From Candidatus Gastranaerophilales bacterium (GTDB taxonomy: Bacteria; Cyanobacteriota; Vampirovibrionia; Gastranaerophilales; Gastranaerophilaceae), in NCBI GenBank assembly GCA_947589425.1, contig CANQAV010000001.1, positions 1-64,000 of the forward strand: a stretch of 64,000 nucleotides of DNA, in the 5' to 3' direction. The first letter of the stretch is position 1. Each line of letters starts with the position of its first letter. Both the position numbers and the translations under genes were made by a program. Shown here one piece after another: positions 7,953 to 17,266 of the stretch. The notes beneath the pieces were generated by a model. It was not told the origin of the DNA. It saw only the letters and a program-made list of their open reading frames with translations, and did not search any database.

Positions 7953-8879
7953 ATGGAAAAAAAATTTAATCATTTTAGCGTAATGAAAAAAGAGATAGTT
8001 GATTCGCTCTGCTGTGAAGGCTCCGATAAAATATATGTCGATTGCACCCTCGGAGGGGGCGGACACAGCGAAGAAATATTAAAGCGTATTTCAAATAAAG
8101 GACGCTTATTCGCATTTGACGTGGATGAAGATGCAATTGAATATGCAAGTGAAAAATTAAAAAACTATAAAAACCTTACCATTATTCACGGAAGCTATAA
8201 AAACATAGACAAATATCTCCATGATTGGGGAATTGAAAAAATTACCGGAGGCGTAATTTTTGACCTTGGCGCATCATATCACCAATTGACAAGCGAAAAA
8301 AGGGGTTTCAGCTTCATGAAAGATTCACCTTTGGATATGAGATTTGACCAAAGCCGGAAATTTTGCGCATACGATGTGGTAAACAAATACTCTGAAAACG
8401 AACTTGTAAGGATTTTTTCACAATTCGGAGAAGAAAGGTTTTCAAAAAGAATAGCAAAAAAAATTGTATCAAAAAGACCGATAAATACCACGGTTGAGCT
8501 TGCAGAGATTATAAAAAGCGCAACAGGACATGTTAAAAGCAATATTCATCCCGCAACAAGAGTGTTCCAGGCAATCAGAATTGAAGTAAATTCCGAATTG
8601 TTAAATTTTGAAAATACATTATTAAAAGTTATCAACATGGCAGAAGTTGGTGCTATAATAAGTTTGTTATCATTCCATTCATTGGAGGATAGAATAGCAA
8701 AACGCACTTTAAAGCTATATTCTCAAACATGCAGATGCGACAAATCAGTTCCAAAATGCATTTGCGGGGGAAAAATGTTGGAATTAATAACAAAAAAGCC
8801 TATAATGGCGACAGATGAAGAAATATCTGCCAATCCGCCTTCAAGAAGTGCAAAACTGCGTATAGCAAAACGTGTATAG
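7953..8879 (+). CDS. rsmH: 16S rRNA (cytosine-1402-N4)-methyltransferase RsmH (MraW)
   Basis: A 308-residue protein of normal family length. N-terminal HFSVMKKEIVDSL and the SAM-binding motif YVDCTLGGGGHSEEIL are diagnostic. FDLGASYHQL, RGFSFMKDSPLDMRFD and the C-terminal SLLSFHSLEDRIAKR with the Cys-containing CRC/PKCIC stretch and PPSRSAKLR also match. It N4-methylates C1402 of 16S rRNA in the decoding centre. It overlaps the next gene by 8 bp, as expected in the mra/dcw cluster. Confidence 0.97.
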   Translation: MEKKFNHFSVMKKEIVDSLCCEGSDKIYVDCTLGGGGHSEEILKRISNKGRLFAFDVDEDAIEYASEKLKNYKNLTIIHGSYKNIDKYLHDWGIEKITGGVIFDLGASYHQLTSEKRGFSFMKDSPLDMRFDQSRKFCAYDVVNKYSENELVRIFSQFGEERFSKRIAKKIVSKRPINTTVELAEIIKSATGHVKSNIHPATRVFQAIRIEVNSELLNFENTLLKVINMAEVGAIISLLSFHSLEDRIAKRTLKLYSQTCRCDKSVPKCICGGKMLELITKKPIMATDEEISANPPSRSAKLRIAKRV

Positions 8880-9360
8880 CGAGGTAACATTGAAACCGTC
8901 ATTTAATAAAAAAATAAAAAATTCCAAACACAATAATAACACTACCGAAAATTCATATATGTCAAATTCCGTTTCAGACGATAACAGCCAAATAATCAGC
9001 GGCTATTTTCTCAATGAAAAATCATATAAAGAAATGATTATACAAAGAGTTAATAATTTTTTATATGTGGTTTTAGGATTTTTGGTTTTGTTTTGTCTGG
9101 TCGGATATTACTTTGTATCTTGCCAGGAAGTGGAATTAAATAAAATTTCAAGAGAAACTCTTGAATTAAATTATGAAAATGATGAATTGCAAAACAAAGT
9201 TGATACTCTTCAATCCTATTACAATATAGATAAAGCGGTATCAAAAACAAATATTTTGGAGCGCGCAAAGCATGTTGTGGAAGTTGATGCCATAAACACA
9301 CCAAACCTCAATTTCAACAATAAAGGCAGAAATACGCACTCATTAGTTGTGAGCTACTAA
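8872..9360 (+). CDS. FtsL-like division protein
   Basis: A 162-residue bitopic protein: a ~60-residue cytoplasmic tail, one transmembrane helix (NFLYVVLGFLVLFCLVGYYFV, about 61-80), then a periplasmic coiled coil (NKISRETLELNYENDELQNKVDTL). This topology and its place between rsmH and ftsI identify the FtsL slot of the dcw cluster; sequence conservation in FtsL is always low. FtsL joins FtsB and FtsQ to activate FtsWI in the septum. Start choice: GTG at 8872 overlaps rsmH, but TTG at 8890 has GAGG five bases upstream and may be the real start. The cytoplasmic tail is longer than usual. Confidence 0.75.
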   Translation: MYSEVTLKPSFNKKIKNSKHNNNTTENSYMSNSVSDDNSQIISGYFLNEKSYKEMIIQRVNNFLYVVLGFLVLFCLVGYYFVSCQEVELNKISRETLELNYENDELQNKVDTLQSYYNIDKAVSKTNILERAKHVVEVDAINTPNLNFNNKGRNTHSLVVSY

Positions 9361-9366
9361 TTAATT

Positions 9367-11076
9367 ATGCCTAAAGAAAAAACACATAGCACTTTTGAAA
9401 GACGCATCGGCTGTCTGCAGTCGGTTTTCTATATAACATGTACCGCCCTTGCTGTATATCTTTTCTTACTGCAAGTTTGCGACATAAGACATTGCAAGAA
9501 AAAAGCAAAAAGCCAGCGTACATCTCACATGTATGTATTAAGGGGTGAAATTGTAGACAGATACGGTTTTAAACTTGCCGCAGACAAAACGACTTTTATA
9601 CTTTATGCGCATCCCGATTACTACGATTCGGAGCCGGAAGAAATAGCAAAAAAACTCTCCCCGCTTGTAAATATTCCCGTTGGCGAGCTTACAAAAAAAT
9701 TGTCGGCACCGAATAAAAAAATAATTACGGTTAAAAAAGATATTGACAGAAAAACAATACGTGAAATTAAAAAACTCGGTTTAAGAGAACTGTCTTATGA
9801 AGTTAAAAATAAACGTGTATATCCGCAAGGAAGCCTTGCAGCGCATGTTTTAGGTTTTTATAACCCGAATGCGGATATTGCGGGCGGCATTGAATATAAA
9901 GCCAAAGACTATTTGGAATACGTTGATAAAACAATAACATACGAAAAAGCTCCCAACGGAGATATTATATATAATATCAGCGTAAATCCCGCAGATGTTT
10001 CCGCACCCGCAAAAGGCAAAACACTGACTTTGACAATTGACAGCGCAGTACAGCATGTATGCGAAAAAAATCTTATCAAAGCCGTGCAGGAATTTCACGC
10101 ACCAAGGGCAGCCGCAATTGTAATGGACCCCAAAACCGGAGAAATACTTGCGTTTGCGGTAGTCCCGACATATAACCCGAATGAATTTGAAAAATATTCA
10201 ATGCAGGAGATGAAAAACTGGGCTCTCACGGACGTATATCCGCCCGGCTCAACCTTTAAAATAATTACCGTTGCAAGCGGTTTTATGAACAAAAAGATAA
10301 ACAAGAATACCAAAATAAATGACACCGGTAAAATGAAATTAGGCTGGTGGGATGTTGTAAACTACGACTATAAGGCAAAAGGCGCTCCCGGCATAATTGA
10401 CCTTGTGTATTTATTTGAACACTCATCAAATATAGGCGCTATAAAAATCGCTCAAATGATGACAGACAAAGAATTTTATGAAAGCTTGAAGTTGTTTAAC
10501 TTTGGCGAAAAAACAGGAATTGATCTTCCCGGTGAATCCGCAGGGCTTTTACCCGCACCAAAGTTTTGGGACATTGCAACCCATGGCGCCATGGGATACG
10601 GATATGGTGCTTCTACAACTGCAATTCAAATGATTGCCGCTGTTAGCGCAATTGCAAACAGGGGGGTGTGGATTACACCGCACGTAATCAAATATACACC
10701 CGAAGAAGAACAGGAAAAAATTGTTAAAAGACGTATTTTAGAAGAACAAGATGCAAAAGATATAACCGAATTACTTGTCAAATCAATGGAAGCCGGAAAA
10801 AGCAAAGCCAAAATGGATGATTTCTACATTGCAGCGAAAACAGGCACTTCAAGAAAACCTAACTCCGGAGGAACGGGATATTCAAACAAACTATATACCT
10901 CTATGATTGGCTTTTTCCCTGCAAGCGATCCTAAAGTTGTTTTGTATGTAATTGTTGACTCCGCATCAGGAGGAGGAGTTTGGGGCTCAACGGTGGCAGG
11001 TCCGATATTTAAGGATATTTCAACCGAGCTTGTGAGAATTTTAAACTTAAACCCTGATAAAAATGTAAAAAAATAA
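9367..11076 (+). CDS. ftsI: septal peptidoglycan transpeptidase (FtsI/PBP3-type, class B PBP)
   Basis: A 569-residue class B penicillin-binding protein with an N-terminal membrane anchor (~17-37). The pedestal domain begins with RGEIVDRYGFKLA. The transpeptidase domain holds the catalytic motif PGSTFK (Ser295), the SSN motif (EHSSNIGA) and KTGTS (Lys491). It cross-links septal peptidoglycan in the periplasm with FtsW. It starts six bases after the FtsL-like gene and is followed by murE, the usual dcw order. Length and motifs are normal. Confidence 0.93.
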   Translation: MPKEKTHSTFERRIGCLQSVFYITCTALAVYLFLLQVCDIRHCKKKAKSQRTSHMYVLRGEIVDRYGFKLAADKTTFILYAHPDYYDSEPEEIAKKLSPLVNIPVGELTKKLSAPNKKIITVKKDIDRKTIREIKKLGLRELSYEVKNKRVYPQGSLAAHVLGFYNPNADIAGGIEYKAKDYLEYVDKTITYEKAPNGDIIYNISVNPADVSAPAKGKTLTLTIDSAVQHVCEKNLIKAVQEFHAPRAAAIVMDPKTGEILAFAVVPTYNPNEFEKYSMQEMKNWALTDVYPPGSTFKIITVASGFMNKKINKNTKINDTGKMKLGWWDVVNYDYKAKGAPGIIDLVYLFEHSSNIGAIKIAQMMTDKEFYESLKLFNFGEKTGIDLPGESAGLLPAPKFWDIATHGAMGYGYGASTTAIQMIAAVSAIANRGVWITPHVIKYTPEEEQEKIVKRRILEEQDAKDITELLVKSMEAGKSKAKMDDFYIAAKTGTSRKPNSGGTGYSNKLYTSMIGFFPASDPKVVLYVIVDSASGGGVWGSTVAGPIFKDISTELVRILNLNPDKNVKK

Positions 11077-11116
11077 ATATTTTTGATAAACTGTTTAAAG
11101 AATCGGGAAGGAAGAT

Positions 11117-12577
11117 ATGAATTTAAGCAACATTATAAAAAACATTAAAACAAAAGAGATATTAAACTTTAAAGATATTGACATTAAAGGAATTTCATAT
11201 AATTCAAATACAATAAATTCACATGAAATATTCGTATGCCTTAAAGGAGAACATGTGGACGGACATAACTATGCACAGAGCGCCTTTGAAAAAGGAGCTG
11301 TTGCGCTTATGTGCGAAAAACCTTTGAATATTGAAATACCTCAACTTATTGTAGAATCAACCCAGGAATCGATTGCGGATTTAGCAGCGGTTTTCTATCA
11401 TAACCCGAGTCTTGAGTTAAATTTAATGGGTGTCACGGGGACAAACGGAAAAACAACAGTTGCACACCTTGTTCAAAAGATTTTTGAACAAGACAGGAAA
11501 AAATGTGCTCTAATCGGCACTTTGGGATATAAACTGTCCAGCACGGACGACTATCTTGAAGCAAAGCACACAACTCCGCAAGCTCCGCAGATGCAAAGAA
11601 CGCTTCAAAAAATATTAAAAGCGGATGTTCTAAATGTTATAACAGAGGTTTCAAGCCACGCTCTCGAACAATTCAGAGTTAAAAACTGCCGCTTTTCAGG
11701 AGCAATATTTACAAATTTAACTCAAGATCATCTTGATTATCATATCACCATGGAAAATTACTTTAACGCAAAAGCAAAACTTTTCAAAGGCCTTGGCGAA
11801 GGCAATTTTGCTATTATAAACAACGATGATAAATATGCTTCACGCTTGATTAAATTGATGAATTCAAAAGTTAATATTATAACATACGGAGTCAAGAATG
11901 CTTCGGACATAACCGCAAAAAATATCGAATTTTTATCCGACGGGGTAAATTTTGATTGCTGTTACAAAGATAAAACAATTAATTTTAAGCTTCATTTAAA
12001 CGGTATGTTCAGCGTATATAACTGTCTTGCCGCAATTGGTGCGGGGATTGCAAACAACATCAATCTTGAAACAATAAAACAGGCGCTTGAAAAAACAAAA
12101 AGTGTTGCGGGAAGATTTGAAATTGTTCAAACAAACCCCATGGTTATCGTTGATTATGCCCATACGCCGGACGGGCTTGAAAACATTTTGCACGCCGCAA
12201 GAGAATTAACCCCAAAAGAAGGAAATTTAATCTGTTTGTTCGGATGCGGGGGCAACAGAGATTGCACAAAACGCCCAAAAATGGGAAAAATTGCTCAACA
12301 GCTCTGTGACAAAATAATCATAACGTCTGACAATCCCAGAAGCGAAGACCCGCAGCAAATTATCACCGATATATTATCAGGCTTGAGCCTTATTAATCCC
12401 AAAACCGTATTTGTTGAGCCCGACAGACATCTTGCTATTAAATTATTAAAAGAAATATCCAATGAAAATGATGTGCTTGTGCTTGCAGGCAAAGGACACG
12501 AAAACTATCAAATTTTAGCGGATAAAACAATACATTTTGACGACAGAGAAGAAGTTGTCAAAGTTTTCCAAAAATAA
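11117..12577 (+). CDS. murE: UDP-MurNAc-tripeptide synthetase, meso-DAP adding (MurE)
   Basis: A 486-residue Mur ligase. The ATP-binding loop GVTGTNGKTTVAHL, QDHLDYH in the central domain and IVDYAHTPDGLEN are all present. The DNPRSEDP motif is the known marker for enzymes that select meso-diaminopimelate rather than lysine. It adds the third amino acid of the peptidoglycan stem peptide in the cytoplasm. It sits 40 bp after ftsI with a weak GGAAGGAAG ribosome site and is the last gene of the cluster here; murF and mraY are not in the window. Confidence 0.95.
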   Translation: MNLSNIIKNIKTKEILNFKDIDIKGISYNSNTINSHEIFVCLKGEHVDGHNYAQSAFEKGAVALMCEKPLNIEIPQLIVESTQESIADLAAVFYHNPSLELNLMGVTGTNGKTTVAHLVQKIFEQDRKKCALIGTLGYKLSSTDDYLEAKHTTPQAPQMQRTLQKILKADVLNVITEVSSHALEQFRVKNCRFSGAIFTNLTQDHLDYHITMENYFNAKAKLFKGLGEGNFAIINNDDKYASRLIKLMNSKVNIITYGVKNASDITAKNIEFLSDGVNFDCCYKDKTINFKLHLNGMFSVYNCLAAIGAGIANNINLETIKQALEKTKSVAGRFEIVQTNPMVIVDYAHTPDGLENILHAARELTPKEGNLICLFGCGGNRDCTKRPKMGKIAQQLCDKIIITSDNPRSEDPQQIITDILSGLSLINPKTVFVEPDRHLAIKLLKEISNENDVLVLAGKGHENYQILADKTIHFDDREEVVKVFQK

Positions 12578-12672
12578 TTTGTTAACTTTTGTAACAAAAT
12601 ATATAAAGTTTGAAATTTAATATCTTATATATACTTTATATATATGTAAGCAGTTACTAAAGGGCACAAGAG

Positions 12673-12846
12673 ATGAAATTAGAAATCACTGAAAACTTTG
12701 ATAAAAAACTCGCAGAACTTTATTCATCTAAAGTAACTGTTAACTTAGAAGCAAAATCAACACTTAACCCTAATGAATTTTGGAATTCAATGGAATTAAT
12801 CGCAGTTAACCACAAAGCAATGATTAACTTCAGAATAGCAAGATAA
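12673..12846 (+). CDS. small unknown protein (57 residues)
   Basis: An ATG at 12673 follows AAGAG and opens a 57-residue frame. It starts MKLEITENFDKKLAELYSS and ends in MINFRIAR, with helical charged character and no membrane segment. An AT-rich stretch upstream (TTGAAA at 12610, TATACT at 12630) could hold a promoter, although the 14-bp spacing is short. A terminator follows at 12892. A single gene with its own ribosome site and terminator between murE and a convergent gene is plausible; no family is recognised. Confidence 0.5.
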   Translation: MKLEITENFDKKLAELYSSKVTVNLEAKSTLNPNEFWNSMELIAVNHKAMINFRIAR

Positions 12847-12891
12847 TAAAATTATTTTATATATCAGAGAGAGAATATGCGGATTTGGAGA

Positions 12892-12919
12892 CACCCTTCG
12901 TTTTAAACGAAGGGTTTTG
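12892..12919. terminator. bidirectional terminator between convergent genes
   Basis: CCCTTCGTTT pairs with AAACGAAGGG and is followed by TTTT on the plus strand. It separates the small plus-strand ORF from the minus-strand RND-like gene. Confidence 0.75.
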
Positions 12920-12921
12920 AA

Positions 12922-14514
12922 TTATTTGTAATATAAAACCGCATAATATTTTGTACCTTTTCTTGTAATTAAATCATAAACATCTGAAGTTTTTTTTGAG
13001 ACCAATGACGACAAAGAAACCAAATTTTTAATTGTTTTAGAATAAACAAAAGCATTTTCGGAAGGATTTAAATTTTTCAAGATAACGGGAATTTTTGATG
13101 AATTATCGAAAAAATAACCGCATAAAATTCCGTCATTTTGTGCTCTTAATGCGTTTAAAACATCTTCTTTTTCTAAGTTATAATCAATAAGGGAATTTTC
13201 GTCAATTGTGTATGAAATTGCATTTGTTTTACCGAGATATTGAGTAAAAAAAATGTTTTCGGGGTTTTGTGATTTAAATTTCGAAACTTTGTCATAAAGA
13301 TTATCTATGTCAATATCCTCAAAAGTAATTTTCTTTATGTCCGAGCTTACAAAAAAATTGTTGTCGTTGAGAATTTTTATAACTTTTCTTTTGCTTGAAC
13401 GAGGTGAAAAAATTGTAAGTTTATTTTTTTGGCATTCAAAAAATTCATCTTTAAATGAAATATTCGGCAAATCTGACCCTATAAAAAACAGCGGATTTTT
13501 AATTTTATTTTGCCGTAATATTTTAGCGATTTTGCTATATTCAAAAAATGTGCTAATAATGCTTGATGTGCCGTCAAAATAGACCTCAACCGGAGAATAG
13601 TTCTTTGTATATATGATATCAACCCTTACAAAATCAGGAAAAGTACTATTTAATTTCGCACACAATACTTTCAGCTTAAAATAGAGCAAAAAATCGGGCA
13701 GAAACTTCCTTGGAGAAACAAATAACGCCTGCGCCTTTGAAAGGTTATATGCAATATAATTTTTTTGCGGGACTCTTGCGGTATAATTCACCTTGAATAC
13801 ATTATTTAAATAATAAGAAAAATCAGAATTTATATAAGGTATTCTTATAGATTTAATATTTCTCTCGCTTTCAAAAGAAGTGTTTAAAAGCATCTGCAAA
13901 TATGCTTGTTTACCGTAATCAAAAGATGCATTTTGAAAAATATTATTTTTATTTAAAATATTTTTTATATCGGTTAAAGACAAAGAATATTTCAATAAGT
14001 CCGAATTTAAAAAATATACATAAACGCATTTTTCCGGCATTGAAGCTTCAAAAACTTTTGAAGAAATTTTTTCATCCAAAATTTTGTCAATCGTTTTATC
14101 CGAATAGTCTTTAAGTAAATCATAATCGGCAATATCGGAATATATAACTAACGCAAAAGGATATGTTTTTTTATATTCTTCATCAATTTCAAATTCAAGG
14201 TCATAGGGCAATATTTCTTTTTTGCTTATGATTGCAGATTTAATTCTTGAAATGACGGAATTTTTGTTTAAAACAAAAGGCTTTATTTTGCAATATATTG
14301 AACAATATTCATCATGAGAAAAAATATAAAAATCGCTCAGTTCTTCAATTTGCGCAAGCAAATCTTTAAGGTTTTCGGCAATTGTTAAATCAATTTTTTG
14401 AGCAGCAACCCCGTATGATTTAACCGTAATTTTAATATCAAAAGAGCGGTTGAAAATAAAAAAAAGCACAGCGGCAAAAAAAAGCAAAAGAATAAGTAAA
14501 TACAATTTTTTCAT
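12922..14514 (-). CDS. RND-like periplasmic porter protein lacking TM2-TM12
   Basis: A 530-residue protein with one N-terminal transmembrane helix (about 4-21) and then only periplasmic sequence. Residues ~25-315 follow the order of the first periplasmic loop of AcrB-type pumps: ITVKSYGVAAQKIDLTIAEN resembles PN1, and SLSLTDIKNILNKNN (178-192) resembles the docking-domain helix. Residues ~320-530 resemble the second loop, with NLEKEDVLNALRAQN at 446-460 as the matching second docking helix. The proton-relay helices (TM4, TM10) and all others are absent, yet the frame is intact. It is translationally coupled (ATGA) to an adaptor lipoprotein. RND relationship is inferred from motif order, so transport activity cannot be assumed; it may be a scaffold or sensor. 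Confidence 0.6.
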   Translation of the reverse strand: MKKLYLLILLLFFAAVLFFIFNRSFDIKITVKSYGVAAQKIDLTIAENLKDLLAQIEELSDFYIFSHDEYCSIYCKIKPFVLNKNSVISRIKSAIISKKEILPYDLEFEIDEEYKKTYPFALVIYSDIADYDLLKDYSDKTIDKILDEKISSKVFEASMPEKCVYVYFLNSDLLKYSLSLTDIKNILNKNNIFQNASFDYGKQAYLQMLLNTSFESERNIKSIRIPYINSDFSYYLNNVFKVNYTARVPQKNYIAYNLSKAQALFVSPRKFLPDFLLYFKLKVLCAKLNSTFPDFVRVDIIYTKNYSPVEVYFDGTSSIISTFFEYSKIAKILRQNKIKNPLFFIGSDLPNISFKDEFFECQKNKLTIFSPRSSKRKVIKILNDNNFFVSSDIKKITFEDIDIDNLYDKVSKFKSQNPENIFFTQYLGKTNAISYTIDENSLIDYNLEKEDVLNALRAQNDGILCGYFFDNSSKIPVILKNLNPSENAFVYSKTIKNLVSLSSLVSKKTSDVYDLITRKGTKYYAVLYYK

Positions 14515-15560
14515 AACTTGATTTTGTTTTTACCCCTCAAAGTGTTTAAATTCTTAGATACTACCAAATCATTTTCGCCGACACCGTTTATAATTTGAAT
14601 TTTTTCGTTTATGATTTCGCCCGTCTCAACTTTTGTTTTTACGACTTGAGCAGCATTGTCTTTTGTTTGCAATATTTTATATACATATTTTTCCTCGCCT
14701 TCCGAGTCAACCGCACTTAAAGGCAAATACAAAATACCCGATTTTAAACTGTTTAATTCTACATCAACCGACATACCGTCTTTCAGGTTAGGATAAACGG
14801 AATCCAAATTAATCTTAACAAGATATCCTCCGGAATTAATGCTTGTATTTGATATATGAGAAATATGACCCTGAAATTTTGAATTGTTATATATTACGCT
14901 TACTTGGTCATTGATTTTTAAATCATTAACATAGCTGCTATCCACCATTATTTCAGCTTGTGTTTTGTTTGTTCCGTTGATAACAAGGATTACATCGCCA
15001 ATTTTAGCATATGACCCGACTTCCGCTACTTTTGATGCAATGTAACCGTCATAAGGAGCAACTATTTCATTGTAGCTCAGTTCTTTGTTAAAATAGTTCA
15101 ACTTTTCTTTTTGTATTTTAATCTGCTGTTCATTTGTTTTATATTCAAAATATGCCTGCTCCCAATCGTTATCGGATATACCGCCTTCCTTATGAAGTAT
15201 ATCCATTCTTTTAAAATAATTTTTTGATTTATTGTATTGAATAACAGCATTTTCAAGATTTGCTTTTTGTTCGTCTTTTTGAATTTTATAGAGTGTATTA
15301 TCAAGCCGTGCCAAAACTTGCCCCTTTTTAACAAAGTCGCCTTTTGAAAAAGGAAGGTATGTAATTTTGCCTTCGGTCTGAAAACTTAAATTTGAGATTA
15401 GCTGAGATTTAATCATGCCGTGAAAAATCAATTTTGACTCATCAGGCAAATACATAGGTTTTATATATTCAATATTATAGTTTTCTCTTGAATTATAATT
15501 TTCGCAAGCACTTACAAAAAAGAGTAAAATTAGTAAAATGACAATTTTACATTTATTCAT
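14511..15560 (-). CDS. periplasmic adaptor lipoprotein (RND membrane-fusion protein family)
   Basis: A 349-residue protein with a lipoprotein signal (MNKCKIVILLILLFFVSAC, lipobox VSAC). It has the HlyD/AcrA order: a barrel-sandwich lipoyl half (GKITYLPFSKGDFVKKGQVLARLD), an alpha-helical hairpin (about 95-150), the second lipoyl half (IVAPYDGYIASKVAEVGSYAKIGD), then beta-barrel and membrane-proximal domains. Such adaptors link an inner-membrane pump to an outer-membrane channel. Its start precedes the RND-like gene, whose ATG overlaps its stop, so the two proteins are made together. No TolC-like gene is in the window. Confidence 0.88.
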   Translation of the reverse strand: MNKCKIVILLILLFFVSACENYNSRENYNIEYIKPMYLPDESKLIFHGMIKSQLISNLSFQTEGKITYLPFSKGDFVKKGQVLARLDNTLYKIQKDEQKANLENAVIQYNKSKNYFKRMDILHKEGGISDNDWEQAYFEYKTNEQQIKIQKEKLNYFNKELSYNEIVAPYDGYIASKVAEVGSYAKIGDVILVINGTNKTQAEIMVDSSYVNDLKINDQVSVIYNNSKFQGHISHISNTSINSGGYLVKINLDSVYPNLKDGMSVDVELNSLKSGILYLPLSAVDSEGEEKYVYKILQTKDNAAQVVKTKVETGEIINEKIQIINGVGENDLVVSKNLNTLRGKNKIKL

Positions 15561-15628
15561 TTCAGAATTTTATTTTAATAATGCCGTAAAATTAATCGGA
15601 TAAAAAGGCTAGTTATATAAAATCAAAG

Positions 15629-16588
15629 TTAAAACTTTTCAAGAGTCTGTATTAAAAAAAGACCGTTAACGCTCGTTGGAGAAGAAGTTGAATTTTTTGA
15701 AACCAATTTCACTTCTTTTGTAGCACAGTTATAGCTCCAAGTGCCCAAAAAAATCTTTTGGTTTTCATTTGAAACAGCGTATGCAAGAGCCAAAACCAAA
15801 TCATCATCCTCAGAGCTGAAACCCAACGGCGAAATATCATATCGGTATTTTTCCAGTTGGATGTTTTTCATATCAAGATAATATTTTTTAATTGCATCAT
15901 CCAATTTATCAAGTTTAACAACCGTTTTGTTATCATTACCGTAGAAACATACATACAAATATGTCTTATAAATTCCCTCGTACATAGAGCCTTTTTTCTC
16001 TTTTACAAGAAGTTTTTTGCCGTCCTTGGACCAATCTACAAGAGTAAGAGAGTCAAACAAATTCGGATAATTTTCTTTAGTACCGGCACTTATAACAGGC
16101 TGTCTTTGAATGGCGCCATGGTCATATTCTATTAATCTTCTTTGTTTTACCTTGCCGGTATCAAGCTTTTCAATAAAAAATTCCGAAGAAAGCTGATTGA
16201 TGTCAGGTGAATAATAATAGTGCGAATATGCGGCATTTTTGCAATCATTATCCGCAACAAGAAACGAGGGAACAAATAAACTCTTTTTAATACCCGAAAG
16301 ATTAGTTTCACGGCTTCCTGCGGGATAATTATATCTTTTAAACTGATAAACGGGTTTTGGAACATGGACATGCCTGTTTCCTTTTTTAATTTCGTATTTT
16401 CTTTTTTCACGCATATCAAGCGGAATGTTTTGAGCTTCGTTTAACCAATCATCAACCGTTTCAACCATTTTTTCATTACGGGGTTTATTTTTTTTCTTCA
16501 AAAAACCAATGTTAATCTTTGCGGCAGCAAAGCCTGAAAAATTCAGAACAAAAACGACAGCAACCAAAATTTCCGCAATTTTTTTCAT
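15629..16588 (-). CDS. secreted protein of unknown function
   Basis: A 319-residue protein with a signal peptide (MKKIAEILVAVVFVLNFSGFA). The mature part starts with a Lys-rich segment. A middle stretch reads VDWSKDGKKLLVKEKKGS, which recalls the blade motif of TolB/WD40-like propellers (W-S-x-D-G-K-x-L), but too few blades are visible to call the fold. It lies four bases downstream of the NarL-type regulator gene on the same strand, so it is probably the last gene of that signalling operon and could be its periplasmic input or output. No enzyme motif is seen. Confidence 0.65.
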   Translation of the reverse strand: MKKIAEILVAVVFVLNFSGFAAAKINIGFLKKKNKPRNEKMVETVDDWLNEAQNIPLDMREKRKYEIKKGNRHVHVPKPVYQFKRYNYPAGSRETNLSGIKKSLFVPSFLVADNDCKNAAYSHYYYSPDINQLSSEFFIEKLDTGKVKQRRLIEYDHGAIQRQPVISAGTKENYPNLFDSLTLVDWSKDGKKLLVKEKKGSMYEGIYKTYLYVCFYGNDNKTVVKLDKLDDAIKKYYLDMKNIQLEKYRYDISPLGFSSEDDDLVLALAYAVSNENQKIFLGTWSYNCATKEVKLVSKNSTSSPTSVNGLFLIQTLEKF

Positions 16589-16591
16589 TAT

Positions 16592-17266
16592 TCAGACCAA
16601 TCCTTCTTTTAAGGCAACAATTGCAGCTTTTGTTCTGTCCGAAAGATATAATTTTTGAAGAATATTGTGTACGTGAGCCTTTGTTGTCGATATTGAAACA
16701 ACAAGCTTTTGAGAAATTTCCTGATTTGAAAGCCCGTCAACTATCAAAGAAAGCACTTCAAGTTCTTTTTTTGTAAGACCGTATTTTTTATTTGCCAGCT
16801 GGCTTTTTTCGTTTGCAGAGGTTATGTCGTCACCATGCTGAATATTTGATAATACAACTCTTGCAATTTGAGAATCAATCCAGGCGCAATGTTGTGCTAC
16901 GGATTCAATTGCATTTATTAAATTTTGCGAACCAGACCCTTTCATAATATATCCGTCCGCACCTGCTTTAAAGGAAGCAAAAATATCGTCATTGTTGTCC
17001 CTTGATGTAAACATTAAAACAGCCGAGCCGAGTTTTAATTCTTCTTTAATTTTTCTTGTTGCCGTAATTCCGTCCATTTTGGGAAGTCCGATATCCATTA
17101 AAATAACATCCGGATTATATTTTTGAGCCATTGCAACGCCTTCTTGTCCGTCCACGGCTTGAGCAATAAGTTTCATACCCTCGGTTGACTCGATTTTCAT
17201 AGCCAAACCCATTCTCGTAAATTCATGGTCTTCAACTAAAAGTATTGATATATCTTTTTTTGTCAT
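16592..17266 (-). CDS. NarL/FixJ-family response regulator
   Basis: A 224-residue regulator. The start at 17266 (MTKKDIS) follows AAGGTGATTTT and overlaps the kinase stop by ATGA. The receiver domain (1-~120) has the acidic pair VEDHE, phosphoacceptor Asp58 in ILMDIGLPKMDG, Thr in MFTSRD and Lys in the GYIMKG loop. A ~40-residue linker leads to a LuxR-type helix-turn-helix near the C-terminus (LTKKELEVLSLIVDGLSNQEIS, then VSTTKAHVHNILQKL). It binds DNA when phosphorylated, most likely by the kinase encoded just upstream. Confidence 0.93.
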   Translation of the reverse strand: MTKKDISILLVEDHEFTRMGLAMKIESTEGMKLIAQAVDGQEGVAMAQKYNPDVILMDIGLPKMDGITATRKIKEELKLGSAVLMFTSRDNNDDIFASFKAGADGYIMKGSGSQNLINAIESVAQHCAWIDSQIARVVLSNIQHGDDITSANEKSQLANKKYGLTKKELEVLSLIVDGLSNQEISQKLVVSISTTKAHVHNILQKLYLSDRTKAAIVALKEGLV

